From assembly GCA_000403295.2 (NCBI GenBank), contig KE159605.1:66845-130844 (forward strand): a DNA stretch of 64,000 bases, in the 5' to 3' direction. Below, in pieces: positions 30,102 through 39,392 of the stretch. This stretch comes from Lachnospiraceae bacterium M18-1 (GTDB lineage Bacteria; Bacillota; Clostridia; Lachnospirales; Lachnospiraceae). A program made the position numbers and the translations under genes. Each line of letters begins with the position of its first letter. The stretch's first letter is position 1. The notes beneath the pieces are model-generated. The model ran no database searches. It was not told the origin of the DNA and saw nothing but the letters and a program-made list of their open reading frames with translations.

Positions 30102-32327
30102 ATGAGTATATATGATTCATTGAATGAACAGCAGCGGGAGGCCGTATACCATACGGAAGGGCCGCTTCTCATCCTGGCGGGGGCAGGCTCCGGGAAAACC
30201 CGGGTGCTGACCCACCGGATCGCCTGCCTGATGGAAGAAAAGGGGGTCAATCCATGGAATATCCTGGCCATTACATTTACCAACAAAGCGGCCGGGGAGA
30301 TGCGGGATCGTGTGGACCGTCTTGTAAGCTTCGGTTCGGAGAGCGTCTGGGTAAGCACGTTTCATTCGGCTTGCGTCAGGATTCTGAGAAGGCATATCGA
30401 CCGGCTGGGATATGAAAATAATTTTACAATCTATGACAGTGACGACCAGAAAACGTTGATGAAGGAGATATGCAAAAGGCTGGATATCGATACGAAGGCT
30501 TATAAGGAAAGTTCTCTCATATCCGCTATTTCTTCCGCAAAGGACCAGATGCTGACGCCGGATGCGTATGAAGCCCAGGCGGAGGGCAATTACGGAAAGA
30601 AGAACATCGCGAAGGTATACCGGGAGTATGAAAGCCAGCTGCGGGCCAGCAATGCGCTTGATTTTGATGATCTGCTGCTGCGGACGGTTCAACTTTTCGA
30701 GACACAGCCGGATGTGCTGGAGTATTACCAGGAACGGTTCCGGTATATTATGGTAGACGAGTATCAGGATACCAATACGGTTCAGTTTAGGTTTATAAGC
30801 CTCTTAGCGTCTAAGTATCAGAACCTGTGCGTGGTGGGGGATGATGACCAGTCAATCTACAAATTCCGGGGAGCTAATATCCGGAACATCCTGAATTTTG
30901 AGGAGGAATTTCAGGATGCAAGGGTCATAAAGCTGGAGCAGAATTACCGTTCCACCGGCAATATCCTGAATGCGGCAAATGCAGTGATCCGGCATAACCA
31001 GGGGAGAAAGGACAAGACACTCTGGACGGACAACGGAGAGGGAGAACAGATCCGGTTCCGTCAGTTCTACAATGCCTATGACGAAGCGGATTTTATTGCA
31101 GAGGATATCAAAAGCCAGGTACAGGAGGGGATGTGCTATAATGACTGTGCGGTCCTCTACCGGACCAACGCCCAGTCCCGTCTTTTTGAGGAAAAATTCG
31201 TGGCATCCAATATCCCCTATAAGATTGTAGGGGGGATCAATTTCTATGCCCGCAGGGAGATCAAGGATCTGTTGGCGTATCTGAAGACCATAGATAACGG
31301 ACGGGACGACCTGGCAGTGCGCCGGATCGTCAATGTGCCGAAACGGGGGATCGGCCTGACCACCATCAACCGGGTACAGGAATCCGCGTCAGCCCGCGGC
31401 ATCGGATTTTACAGTGCACTGCAGGGACTGGATCTGATTCCGAATATCGGACGGGCGGCTGCGAAGCTGGATTCCTTTGTGGCTCTCATTGAATATTTCA
31501 AAAGCAGGCTGGATCAGATCAGCCTTTCGAAGCTGATGGAAGAGATCCTGGAGATGACCGCGTACATAGAGAGCCTGGAAGCCGAGGATAAAGAGGATGC
31601 GGAAGCAAGGATCCAGAATATTGACGAGTTGGTGAGCAAGATCGTGTCCTATGAGGAAGCCTGTAAGGAAGCAGGAGAGAAGCCGACACTTAGCGGTTTT
31701 CTGGAAGAGGTGGCCCTGGTGGCGGATATTGACAGTCTGGACGAGAATCAGGATTACGTGGTGCTTATGACGCTGCACAGCGCAAAAGGGCTGGAATTTC
31801 CTCATGTATACCTGGCCGGGCTGGAGGATGGGCTGTTTCCCAGCGCTATGTGCCTGGATGACCCGGATGACCTGGAGGAGGAGCGGCGGCTGTGCTATGT
31901 GGGTATTACGAGAGCGGAGAAAAGGCTGACTGTAAGCTGTGCGAAGCAGCGGATGCTCCGGGGTGAGATCCGGTTTAATCCGATGTCCCGGTTTCTGAAT
32001 GAGATTCCGGCAGAACTTTTGGAGACAGAGAAGCGGATGTTTGAAAAAGAACGGACCGCGCCGGTGCCAAATGCAAAGCAGCAGGCGAGAAAGGCATTTC
32101 ATCAGCAGCCTTTCCAGAGCCATTCCGCGGCAAAACAGTTCACGGTAACGAAGGAAAAGGGACTGGACTATGCAGTGGGAGACCGGGTCAGACACATGAA
32201 GTTCGGGGAAGGCACGGTGAAGATGATCACGGAAGGCGGAAGGGATTACGAAGTAACCGTGGAGTTTGATACGGCAGGAGTACGGAAGATGTTCGCATCC
32301 TTTGCAAAACTTCAAAAATTGAAATAA
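30102..32327 (+). CDS. pcrA: ATP-dependent DNA helicase PcrA (UvrD/Rep family)
   Basis: 741 residues from ATG 30102 with AAGGAGA upstream. Superfamily 1 motifs: Q motif LNEQQREAV, Walker A AGAGSGKT at 26-33, Ia TFTNKAAGEM, II VDEYQDTN, III VVGDDDQSIYKFRGA, IV QNYRST, V VVLMTLHSAKGLEF, VI RLCYVGITRAEK. The C-terminal Tudor-like domain (AVGDRVRHMKFGEGTV) binds RNA polymerase in the Bacillus protein. It unwinds DNA 3' to 5' in repair and clears transcription complexes. Length matches the family. Confidence 0.97.
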   Translation: MSIYDSLNEQQREAVYHTEGPLLILAGAGSGKTRVLTHRIACLMEEKGVNPWNILAITFTNKAAGEMRDRVDRLVSFGSESVWVSTFHSACVRILRRHIDRLGYENNFTIYDSDDQKTLMKEICKRLDIDTKAYKESSLISAISSAKDQMLTPDAYEAQAEGNYGKKNIAKVYREYESQLRASNALDFDDLLLRTVQLFETQPDVLEYYQERFRYIMVDEYQDTNTVQFRFISLLASKYQNLCVVGDDDQSIYKFRGANIRNILNFEEEFQDARVIKLEQNYRSTGNILNAANAVIRHNQGRKDKTLWTDNGEGEQIRFRQFYNAYDEADFIAEDIKSQVQEGMCYNDCAVLYRTNAQSRLFEEKFVASNIPYKIVGGINFYARREIKDLLAYLKTIDNGRDDLAVRRIVNVPKRGIGLTTINRVQESASARGIGFYSALQGLDLIPNIGRAAAKLDSFVALIEYFKSRLDQISLSKLMEEILEMTAYIESLEAEDKEDAEARIQNIDELVSKIVSYEEACKEAGEKPTLSGFLEEVALVADIDSLDENQDYVVLMTLHSAKGLEFPHVYLAGLEDGLFPSAMCLDDPDDLEEERRLCYVGITRAEKRLTVSCAKQRMLRGEIRFNPMSRFLNEIPAELLETEKRMFEKERTAPVPNAKQQARKAFHQQPFQSHSAAKQFTVTKEKGLDYAVGDRVRHMKFGEGTVKMITEGGRDYEVTVEFDTAGVRKMFASFAKLQKLK

Positions 32328-32386
32328 GAATATATGAAATTTTTAAAAATTCAAATAATTTAGTAGTAATCTGAAAACGTTAGTGC

Positions 32387-32392
32387 TATAAT
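32387..32392 (+). promoter_or_regulatory. Extended -10 TGCTATAAT upstream of membrane protein gene
   Basis: TGC precedes TATAAT at 32387; the -35 region is poor. Start of transcription would be about 50 bases before the gene at 32448. The same TGCTATAAT occurs before the gene at 34777 and before the secreted protein at 45462. Confidence 0.6.
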
Positions 32393-32447
32393 AAAAAACA
32401 AGTGAAATCTAGATTAGATTGTAGATAGGGAAAGGACGGAAAAGAAT

Positions 32448-32696
32448 ATGGATGCTATGAGCAAGGTGGAAGGATTGATTGCAGAGACAAAGTTAAAGGA
32501 ACTGCTTCACAGAACAGAATCGGAAAAACAGAAAAATACGATCGTATGGATATTGGCGATCATTGGAGCAATCGCGGCAGTTGCAGCCATTGCATTTGCA
32601 GTGTATAAGTTTGTAACACCAGATTATCTGGAAGACTTCGAGGAAGATTTTGATGACGATTTCGACGATTATTTCAGCGAAGAGGATCCGGTATAA
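32448..32696 (+). CDS. Small single-span membrane protein with very acidic tail
   Basis: 82 residues: charged cytoplasmic N-terminus, one membrane helix (about 30-51, IVWILAIIGAIAAVAAIAFAV), and a C-terminus made almost only of Asp, Glu, Phe and Tyr (DFDDDFDDYFSEED). Similar short proteins are common in Lachnospiraceae and unassigned. Own promoter upstream; AAAGGAC ribosome site is weak. Confidence 0.75.
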   Translation: MDAMSKVEGLIAETKLKELLHRTESEKQKNTIVWILAIIGAIAAVAAIAFAVYKFVTPDYLEDFEEDFDDDFDDYFSEEDPV

Positions 32697-32700
32697 ACTG

Positions 32701-32966
32701 CAGGAAGACAGTCTGACATTTGACAGAGGACTTTATAGTTGATCAGAACAGGATAGCGCATTGGCTGCGCTATCCATATGAAAATATAAAAATCGCAGGG
32801 GCAGACCCAATAGCCTAAAGACATTTTTATGGGACTGCAGGTGTATTTGTGGAATCAGACAGATACACATTTTTTGGATGTCATTTCTCTTGATCGGCTG
32901 TCTGGGAGGCGGGTTGAGGGTTAAAGACTCAGGGCAGGATGTGGCGTTACACTCTGCCTCTTTTTG
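32701..32966 (+). other. Structured intergenic region, possible small RNA
   Basis: The 386 bases between 32697 and 33082 contain no gene that I can support. They contain a 9-bp hairpin GGATAGCGC/GCGCTATCC (32751-32775), paired segments CCCA/TGGG and GCAG/CTGC (about 32795-32839), a terminator GTGTAT/ATACAC followed by TTTTTT (32841-32876), and a second terminator-like hairpin GGCAG/CTGCC plus TTTTT (32931-32966). A small RNA ending at either terminator is possible; I do not recognise its family. Confidence 0.4.
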
Positions 32967-33082
32967 TGTTGCAGTCAGGAATTGCCATAAAAGGTACAGA
33001 GATACATCATTCGGACGGTGTTGTGTAAGGTAGAAGTGCCAGTCGGTTTACAGTGCGGCTGGCAGAATGATAAGGGGAAGAG

Positions 33083-34462
33083 ATGAAAAAAGGGCAGATA
33101 TATGAGGGAGTCATCGAGTCTGTAGATTTCCCTGACAAAGGGAACGTCTATGTGGCGGATGAAAAGCAGTATGTGGTTGTAAAAAATGGGATTCCGGGTC
33201 AGAAGATTCGCTTCATGGTCCAGAAGATAAAACACGGCAGTGCCCGGGGGAGGCTTCTGGAGGTGATGGAACGGTCATCTTTGGAAACGAGAGAGCCTGT
33301 CTGCAGTCAGTTTCCGGCCTGCGGAGGATGCATGTACCAGACCATGTCCTATGAAGCCCAGCTGGAAATGAAAGCAGGACAGGTCAAGCGGATCCTGGAT
33401 CGCGCACTGGTTCCCGGAGGCTGTTATGAGTTTGAAGGAATCCAGGGCAGTCCGGAAGAGTTCGGCTACCGGAATAAAATGGAATTTTCTTTTGGAGATT
33501 CATATAAAGACGGTCCCCTATCGCTTGGACTGCATAAAAAGGGGAGTACCTATGATGTGCTGACCGTGTCGGACTGCAGGCTTGTACACAGGGACATGAC
33601 AATCATACTGGACTGCGTACTTCAATATTTTCAGGAGCTTGGTACTTCCTATTATAAAAAGCTGCAGCATGAGGGGTATCTCAGGCACCTGTTGCTGCGC
33701 CGGGGAAATGCTACCGGCGAGATGTTGATTAATCTAGTGACTACCACGCAGGAAGAGCATGACCTGCAGCCTTTGGTACAGCGGTTTCTGGGACTGGAGC
33801 TTGAGGGAAGGATCGCAGGGATCCTTCATATTTTTAATGATTCTCTGTCAGACGTGGTGAGAAGCGACAGGACGGAGCTTCTGTATGGACAGGACTATTT
33901 TACAGAGAAGCTTCTGGACATGGAATTTAAGGTGACACCATTTTCCTTCTTTCAGCCCAACTCCTGCGGAGCAGAGGTGCTGTATAGGACGGTCAGAGAA
34001 TATATCGGCGATATTCGGGATATGACAGTTTTTGACCTGTTCAGCGGGACGGGAACGATTGCACAGGTTCTGGCTCCGGTGGCGGGGCAGGTGATCGGTG
34101 TAGAGATTGTGGAGGAAGCAGTGGAAGCTGCCAGGGAAAACGCAGCGAAAAACGGACTGGATAACTGCCGGTTTATTGCCGGAGATGTGTTCAAAGTTCT
34201 GGATGAGATCAGGGAAAAGCCAGATGTGATCGTGCTGGATCCGCCCAGGGACGGAATCCATTCAAAGGCATTGCCGAAGATCCTGGATTATGGGGTGGAC
34301 CGGATCGTCTATATTTCCTGTAAGGTGACCAGCCTGGCGAGGGATCTGGAGATGATACAGGGAAGAGGGTATGAGCTGGTGAAATGCAGGGCAGTGGACC
34401 AGTTTTGTCAGACCGTCCATACGGAATGTGTGTGTCTGCTGTCAAGAAAGCAGGAAGGCTGA
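33083..34462 (+). CDS. rlmD: 23S rRNA (uracil-5-)-methyltransferase, RlmD/RlmCD type
   Basis: 459 residues. N-terminal TRAM domain (1-60), iron-sulfur cysteines C74, C80, C83 (VCSQFPACGGC) with a fourth later, SAM-binding FDLFSGTGTIAQVL, DPPRDGI, and catalytic C413 in YISCKVTSLARDL. It methylates uracil C5 in 23S rRNA; Firmicute members may do U747 and U1939. It stands alone with AAGGGGAAG upstream and a repeat element directly after it. Confidence 0.95.
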   Translation: MKKGQIYEGVIESVDFPDKGNVYVADEKQYVVVKNGIPGQKIRFMVQKIKHGSARGRLLEVMERSSLETREPVCSQFPACGGCMYQTMSYEAQLEMKAGQVKRILDRALVPGGCYEFEGIQGSPEEFGYRNKMEFSFGDSYKDGPLSLGLHKKGSTYDVLTVSDCRLVHRDMTIILDCVLQYFQELGTSYYKKLQHEGYLRHLLLRRGNATGEMLINLVTTTQEEHDLQPLVQRFLGLELEGRIAGILHIFNDSLSDVVRSDRTELLYGQDYFTEKLLDMEFKVTPFSFFQPNSCGAEVLYRTVREYIGDIRDMTVFDLFSGTGTIAQVLAPVAGQVIGVEIVEEAVEAARENAAKNGLDNCRFIAGDVFKVLDEIREKPDVIVLDPPRDGIHSKALPKILDYGVDRIVYISCKVTSLARDLEMIQGRGYELVKCRAVDQFCQTVHTECVCLLSRKQEG

Positions 34463-34468
34463 GGAAGT

Positions 34469-34662
34469 GTTACTGTTCACACCCTTTGGGTGCTCCAGTA
34501 ACAGTATCCAGCCCATTTTAAGTCGCCTGGCGGCGGTCCTAAGCGCCAGCGACGCTTGTTTAGGACGGACCGGAACGGAGTGTAGACGGGCTGGATATTC
34601 TTGCAAATGTAACTTTATTGGCCGGACGCCGTGCAGCAAGTGCGCGCCGTGTGAACAGTAAC
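34469..34662. repeat. Nested inverted-repeat element A (~194 bp)
   Basis: Ends are a perfect 14-bp inverted repeat: GTTACTGTTCACAC (34469) and GTGTGAACAGTAAC (34649). Inside are CCAGCCC (34508)/GGGCTGG (34588) and GGTCCTAA (34535)/TTAGGAC (34560). The whole can fold into a branched cruciform or RNA. ACAGTAAC is repeated 11 bases after the right end. No coding capacity supported. Similar ends occur in the element at 40135. Confidence 0.8.
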
Positions 34663-34702
34663 TTCACAGTAACAAAGGCATCAAAATTTCATGATTCTAC
34701 CA

Positions 34703-34732
34703 TTGCAAGAAGCGGTAAAATAATGCTATAAT
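34703..34732 (+). promoter_or_regulatory. Promoter of the DUF5717-type operon
   Basis: TTGCAA (34703-34708), 18-base spacer, TGCTATAAT with -10 at 34727-34732. Transcription would start about 40 bases before TTG 34777. Confidence 0.7.
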
Positions 34733-34776
34733 TCAATGGTATACCCTGTTAGAATGTTTTGAAGTAGGTGACGAAT

Positions 34777-37700
34777 TTGAAGAATAAGATTAAACGTCTT
34801 TCCAAAGGAGACTTTCATATTCCACAACCAGATATCATCTTTTCTGAAACTCACATTACCATGCGGGTAGGGGAAGGTGAAGTATATAAAGGCAGTTTTT
34901 CTCTGCAGAATCAGGGAGAGGGGACTATACGGGGGCTTGTGTATCCTTCTTCTTTTCGCATGCGCTGCGAAGAGACAGGCTTTGACGGCAATCCGGTGAA
35001 TATCTACTATGTGTATGACGGGACCGGACTGGTGCCCGGGCATGTGGAGCACGGAAGGTTTACGATTGTCTGCAACGGCGGGGAATTTGACATCGCGTTT
35101 ACGGCGATTATCGAGAAGCCGTTTGTTATGACGCGTTACGGCAAGGTGCAGAGCCTGGAGGATTTTAAGAAGCTGTCTTTTCAGGATCCGGCCGAGGCAG
35201 AGAAATTGTTCCGTTCCCGGGATTTTTATGAGATTTTAAAATACGAAGATAAAAGGATTCAGGCCCTTTACGACAACATGCGTAAATGGGAGCTGGACCA
35301 GCAGGCTTTGGAGGAATTTCTGGTCGGCTGCAAGCAGAAAGAAAAGGTATTTCTGACACTGGAGGAGGAGAGCCGGGCATTCATTTCTCTGACCGAGACG
35401 CGGAAGGAAATCTTCACGATCAAGAAGAATACCTGGGGGCATCTTTTGATCGATGTACATACGGAAAGCGACTTTATATCCATAGAGCGCACAAGAATCT
35501 CCACAGAGGAGTTCATCGGAAATTCCTACCGGATGGAGTATATCATCCACGACGAGAAGCTTCACAAAGGAAGCAACTTCGGGCAGATCATCCTGGAGTC
35601 TCCTTATGAGATGCTGACTTATGAGATCGTGGTGGAAAAGAACGTAGACCGGGATGAAGAGCATCATGCACAGGAGCAGGAGTTTGCAGGGATCCTGAAA
35701 GGCTTTCTGCAGTATGAGGCGGGAAAGAAGGAACTGAGCACCTGGACGGAGGAAGCATTGCGCAGGGTCGAACGACTGCGGAAGAAGAGCGACAAGAACG
35801 ATATGTATCTTCTTGTCAATGCCCATATCAGTCTGATCGGAAACCGGATGGAGGAGGCAAAGCTGCTTCTGGAATCCTACAACTATAATCGCTTTGCGAT
35901 CGGGAAAAATGCGGAGCTGAGTTCCTATTACCTTTATCTGACGACGCTTTTGAGCAATGATTCTATCGGACAGAGACGCGTGGCGGAGGAAATCTCCAAA
36001 TATTACATGAAGCATCCGGAGAGCTGGAAGATACTGTGTATGTTGGTGCAGGTGGATTCGGAGTACAAGATCTTAAGCGAGCGGCTTCGGGTGATGGAGA
36101 ACCTGTTCTATGAAGAAAAGCCTCACAGCCTGATCTTCTATCTGGTTGTGTTCCGCTGCTTCCGGGAGAAGAGCACTTCCCTGAAAAAGCTGGGGATGTT
36201 CGAGGTGAGAGTGCTGTTCTTTGCTGCAAAATACAAGCTTATGACAAAGGAACTGGCGCTGTATACGGCAAATCTGGCAAGCCAGCTTAAGACTTTTGAT
36301 AAACATTTATATAATACATTGGTGCTGTGCTATAAAATGTATCCGGAGTCTATGATCCTGACGGCGATCTGTACGCTTCTGATCAAGGGAAACTGTGTGG
36401 ATAACATTTATTTCCGATGGTATGAAAAAGCAGTGAAGTCGGAACAGAAGATTGCCCAGCTTTACGAATTTTATATGGCGTCCGTGAAGGAGACTCAGTT
36501 TAAGAAGGCGCTTCCGCGTTCGGTTTACCTGTATTTTATGCATGGTAATTCCCTGAACTATCATAAGCTGGCCTTTTTATACGCTAATCTGATCTCCTAT
36601 GTGGATGAGGGGAGCGAGATTTACGCACATTACCGGGATGAGATTGAAGCCTTTGCATGGAATCAGATGGAACGCAGACATATCGATGAACATCTGCGGA
36701 TCATATACAAAAGGTTTGTGGCAGAAAGGCTCATGAATCCGGACAGGGTGAAAGCGTTGTATGATATCTGCCATGCCTATGAGATCACTACCAAGGTGAG
36801 GAACATGAAGTTTATCCATGTGGTAGCCGAGGATGGGAGCATTACTCAGACAGTTCCTTACACGGAAGACGGGGCGCAGGTGTTTTTATATTCCAAGACA
36901 GATCGTCTGGTGTGGGAGGCTCGGAACGGAAGGCACTATACGGATTCCATCCCCTATGAGAGTAAGCGTCTGTTCTATGAACTCCGTTACCTGGACATGT
37001 GTAAACGCTATATCAACGGCATGCGGCTGAGACGGCAGGAAGAAGAAGCGGAGGAACTGACACTGGAGACCGTAAGGTCTGTCGGCGTGGAACAGTATAC
37101 GGAGGAAGAACTGTTTGCACTCTGTACCAAGACGATACGGGAAGCAAATTACGAATGTGATGATTTCCTGACTTATATCTGCTTTGAACTGTTCAAAAAA
37201 GGACAGTACGACAAAGTGACTCTGACCTATCTCGCTAATTATTACTGCGGAGCGACTACTGATATGAAGCTTCTCTGGCGTGAGGCCAAGGAGTATGAGG
37301 TCCATACCCATAAGCTGGGTGAGAGGATTTTGACACAGATGCTTTTTGCAGAAGAGATATTTGCTGAGGTTCCGGTGTTTGAGGATTATTATGCGGAAGG
37401 AGCATATTTCCGTCTGCAGCAGGCGTACCTGGCTTATATGTCCCGGGAATATGTGGCTGAGGACCGGAAGATCAGCAGAAGTGTTATTGATATTATCTGC
37501 AGGGAATATGAAAAAGGTGAAGATACCATTGATATCTGCAAGATTGCGGTGCTTAAATATTACGCGGACAAGGATTATACGCCTTCACAGCGCAGGACAT
37601 TAAAGAAATTCCTGCAGGAGCTCTGCGGGAAGCAGCTGTATTTCCCATTTTATCTGGCGTATGAAAAGGACTGGCTGATTGAACTGCAGTTATGGGACAA

Positions 37701-38070
37701 GACTCTGATCGAGTATAAGGGACAAAAGGGAAGCCGTGTTATGCTGTACTATCAATTGCAGAAAGGAAACTCTGAAAGTGTGGATTATTCCACGGAAGTG
37801 CTTTCACCGATGTATGATAACATTTATGTGAAGAAGTTTGTGCTCTTCGCAAATGAGACTTTAAAATACTATTTTAAAGAGACGATTGACGGCAATTCCT
37901 ACCGCAGTGAAAAGGAGAGCTGCGCAAAGGAAATCAGAGAAGGAGAGAACGGACGATACGGCCGTCTCAATGATATCTTGCTCTCAGAAGGGAGCATCCG
38001 TGAGTCCAGGATGAAAGCATATGCGCAGGAGGATATGACCGCCTCGCATATGTTTGAGAACGAATCGTAA
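34777..38070 (+). CDS. Giant helical-repeat protein (DUF5717-like), unknown function
   Basis: About 1097 residues. TTG 34777 gives the family-typical opening MKNKIKRLSKGDF with TAGGTG upstream; GTG 34768 is the alternative. Residues about 20-110 and 190-290 look like beta-sandwich domains (MRVGEGEVYKGSFSLQNQG; IFTIKKNTWGHLLIDVHTES). From about 310 to 950 it is alpha-helical with TPR-like spacing. No signal peptide, no membrane segment, no catalytic motif. I believe this corresponds to the family catalogued as DUF5717, found in Lachnospiraceae. It leads a three-gene operon with an actin-fold protein. Confidence 0.78.
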   Translation: MKNKIKRLSKGDFHIPQPDIIFSETHITMRVGEGEVYKGSFSLQNQGEGTIRGLVYPSSFRMRCEETGFDGNPVNIYYVYDGTGLVPGHVEHGRFTIVCNGGEFDIAFTAIIEKPFVMTRYGKVQSLEDFKKLSFQDPAEAEKLFRSRDFYEILKYEDKRIQALYDNMRKWELDQQALEEFLVGCKQKEKVFLTLEEESRAFISLTETRKEIFTIKKNTWGHLLIDVHTESDFISIERTRISTEEFIGNSYRMEYIIHDEKLHKGSNFGQIILESPYEMLTYEIVVEKNVDRDEEHHAQEQEFAGILKGFLQYEAGKKELSTWTEEALRRVERLRKKSDKNDMYLLVNAHISLIGNRMEEAKLLLESYNYNRFAIGKNAELSSYYLYLTTLLSNDSIGQRRVAEEISKYYMKHPESWKILCMLVQVDSEYKILSERLRVMENLFYEEKPHSLIFYLVVFRCFREKSTSLKKLGMFEVRVLFFAAKYKLMTKELALYTANLASQLKTFDKHLYNTLVLCYKMYPESMILTAICTLLIKGNCVDNIYFRWYEKAVKSEQKIAQLYEFYMASVKETQFKKALPRSVYLYFMHGNSLNYHKLAFLYANLISYVDEGSEIYAHYRDEIEAFAWNQMERRHIDEHLRIIYKRFVAERLMNPDRVKALYDICHAYEITTKVRNMKFIHVVAEDGSITQTVPYTEDGAQVFLYSKTDRLVWEARNGRHYTDSIPYESKRLFYELRYLDMCKRYINGMRLRRQEEEAEELTLETVRSVGVEQYTEEELFALCTKTIREANYECDDFLTYICFELFKKGQYDKVTLTYLANYYCGATTDMKLLWREAKEYEVHTHKLGERILTQMLFAEEIFAEVPVFEDYYAEGAYFRLQQAYLAYMSREYVAEDRKISRSVIDIICREYEKGEDTIDICKIAVLKYYADKDYTPSQRRTLKKFLQELCGKQLYFPFYLAYEKDWLIELQLWDKTLIEYKGQKGSRVMLYYQLQKGNSESVDYSTEVLSPMYDNIYVKKFVLFANETLKYYFKETIDGNSYRSEKESCAKEIREGENGRYGRLNDILLSEGSIRESRMKAYAQEDMTASHMFENES

Positions 38071-38108
38071 GAAGTAACAGGAAAGACTTATGAAGGAGGC
38101 TGATTTTT

Positions 38109-39392
38109 ATGGGACAGGGAAACATGATAGGATACGAGATCACGGAGAAAATGTGCCAGATCAGCTATTATAATGACCAACAGTCAGAACCGGAGACTCT
38201 GGAAGTGGATTCTGACAATTATCAGATTCCGCTGCTTATTGGAAGGCTCCGAGATACCTGGGCCTATGGAAAGGAAGCAAAGCGCCTTGTTACAATTAAA
38301 GAAGGCTTTGTGGTGACAAGGCTTCTGGAGCGGAGTCTTGCGGGAGAAAAGATTGACTGCGGGGAAGAGACCTATGACGCGGTCTGGCTGCTGTCTAAGT
38401 TTATCCAGCTGTCGCTGCAGCAATTTCCGGTGATAGACGGGATCGTGTTCAGCGTTCCGGAGCTGACCGAAGAGCTGGCCCAGATGCTCCGGGGGATCGC
38501 GGTGCGGATGGGAATTGAAAAGCAGCATATCTTCATTCAGGACTACAAAGAAAGCTTCTGTAATTACCTGTTTTATCAGCCTAAGGAGCTCTGGCAGTAT
38601 GATGCGGCGCTGTTCTGCTGCGATAGGAACGAGATCAAGGCGTTTATGCTCCGGCGTCTGAAGCCGGGGCTGGGCGGCGGCAAGACCACCTTTGTTACGG
38701 TGGATGAGGTGGCCAGCGCTCATATGAAGGAACTGGCAGCTGTGTATCCGGTCCTGAATGAGGACAAGGCGAAGGAAGCCGATGCTAGATTCTGCAAGTT
38801 TATCCAGAGTGTATTTGAAAAGCGGATCGTATCCTCGGTATTTCTGACCGGAGAAGGGTTTGAGAATAACTGGTATCCAAAGTCCTTGCGTGTGCTCTGT
38901 AATGGTCGGCGTGCCTTTATAGGAAATAATCTGTACAGTAAGGGGGCCTGTTATACGGCTTTCCGCAAGCTGTACATGCATATCGAGAATCCGGTGTATC
39001 TGTCGGCCAGCAAGCTGACGGATCAGATTACGGTCAATATGCGGGTGAATGGCCAGGAAATGTGGTATCCTATCGTATCCTGGGGCGCTCAGTGGTATGA
39101 GTGCAATAACCAGTGGGAGGTACTGGTGGAGGATCTGGACAGTATTGAGTTGCATGTGGAGTCTCTGGTCCAGGGATCCCTTCGGAATGAGGTGATCTCC
39201 CTGGAAAAGTTTCCGAAACGGGCGGAGTATTCCATGCGTCTGCAGATTGAGACCCTGCTTTTAGATGAAAAGACCTGTAAGATCACAGTACGGGATGTAG
39301 GTTTCGGGGAGTTTTTCCTGCCTACGGATTTCCATGCGGAGAAGATTATACATTTAGGAGGCAACGATGGGAAGTTTGGTTCTTTGTCATGA
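38109..39392 (+). CDS. Actin/Hsp70-fold-like protein (DUF5716-like), unknown function
   Basis: 427 residues. N-terminus IGYEITEKMCQISYY recalls the phosphate-1 loop of the ASKHA fold, and SSVFLTGEGFENNWYPKSL with the later NLYSKGACYTAFR resembles the adenosine part (VxLxGG...S, then GAxxxA). The C-terminal 110 residues are beta-rich, as in Hsp70 substrate-binding regions. Key nucleotide residues are not all evident, so ATP binding is uncertain. AAGGAGG precedes ATG 38109, 38 bases after the giant gene. Confidence 0.72.
   Translation: MGQGNMIGYEITEKMCQISYYNDQQSEPETLEVDSDNYQIPLLIGRLRDTWAYGKEAKRLVTIKEGFVVTRLLERSLAGEKIDCGEETYDAVWLLSKFIQLSLQQFPVIDGIVFSVPELTEELAQMLRGIAVRMGIEKQHIFIQDYKESFCNYLFYQPKELWQYDAALFCCDRNEIKAFMLRRLKPGLGGGKTTFVTVDEVASAHMKELAAVYPVLNEDKAKEADARFCKFIQSVFEKRIVSSVFLTGEGFENNWYPKSLRVLCNGRRAFIGNNLYSKGACYTAFRKLYMHIENPVYLSASKLTDQITVNMRVNGQEMWYPIVSWGAQWYECNNQWEVLVEDLDSIELHVESLVQGSLRNEVISLEKFPKRAEYSMRLQIETLLLDEKTCKITVRDVGFGEFFLPTDFHAEKIIHLGGNDGKFGSLS

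Noticed and set aside
32701..32966. 6S RNA or SRP RNA
   Set aside because: The region folds and has terminators, but neither the long single hairpin with central bubble of 6S nor the conserved SRP tip was recognised.
34428..34661. 77-codon plus-strand frame in element A
   Set aside because: It begins inside rlmD, runs through the inverted-repeat element and has no ribosome site; its residues simply follow the repeat.
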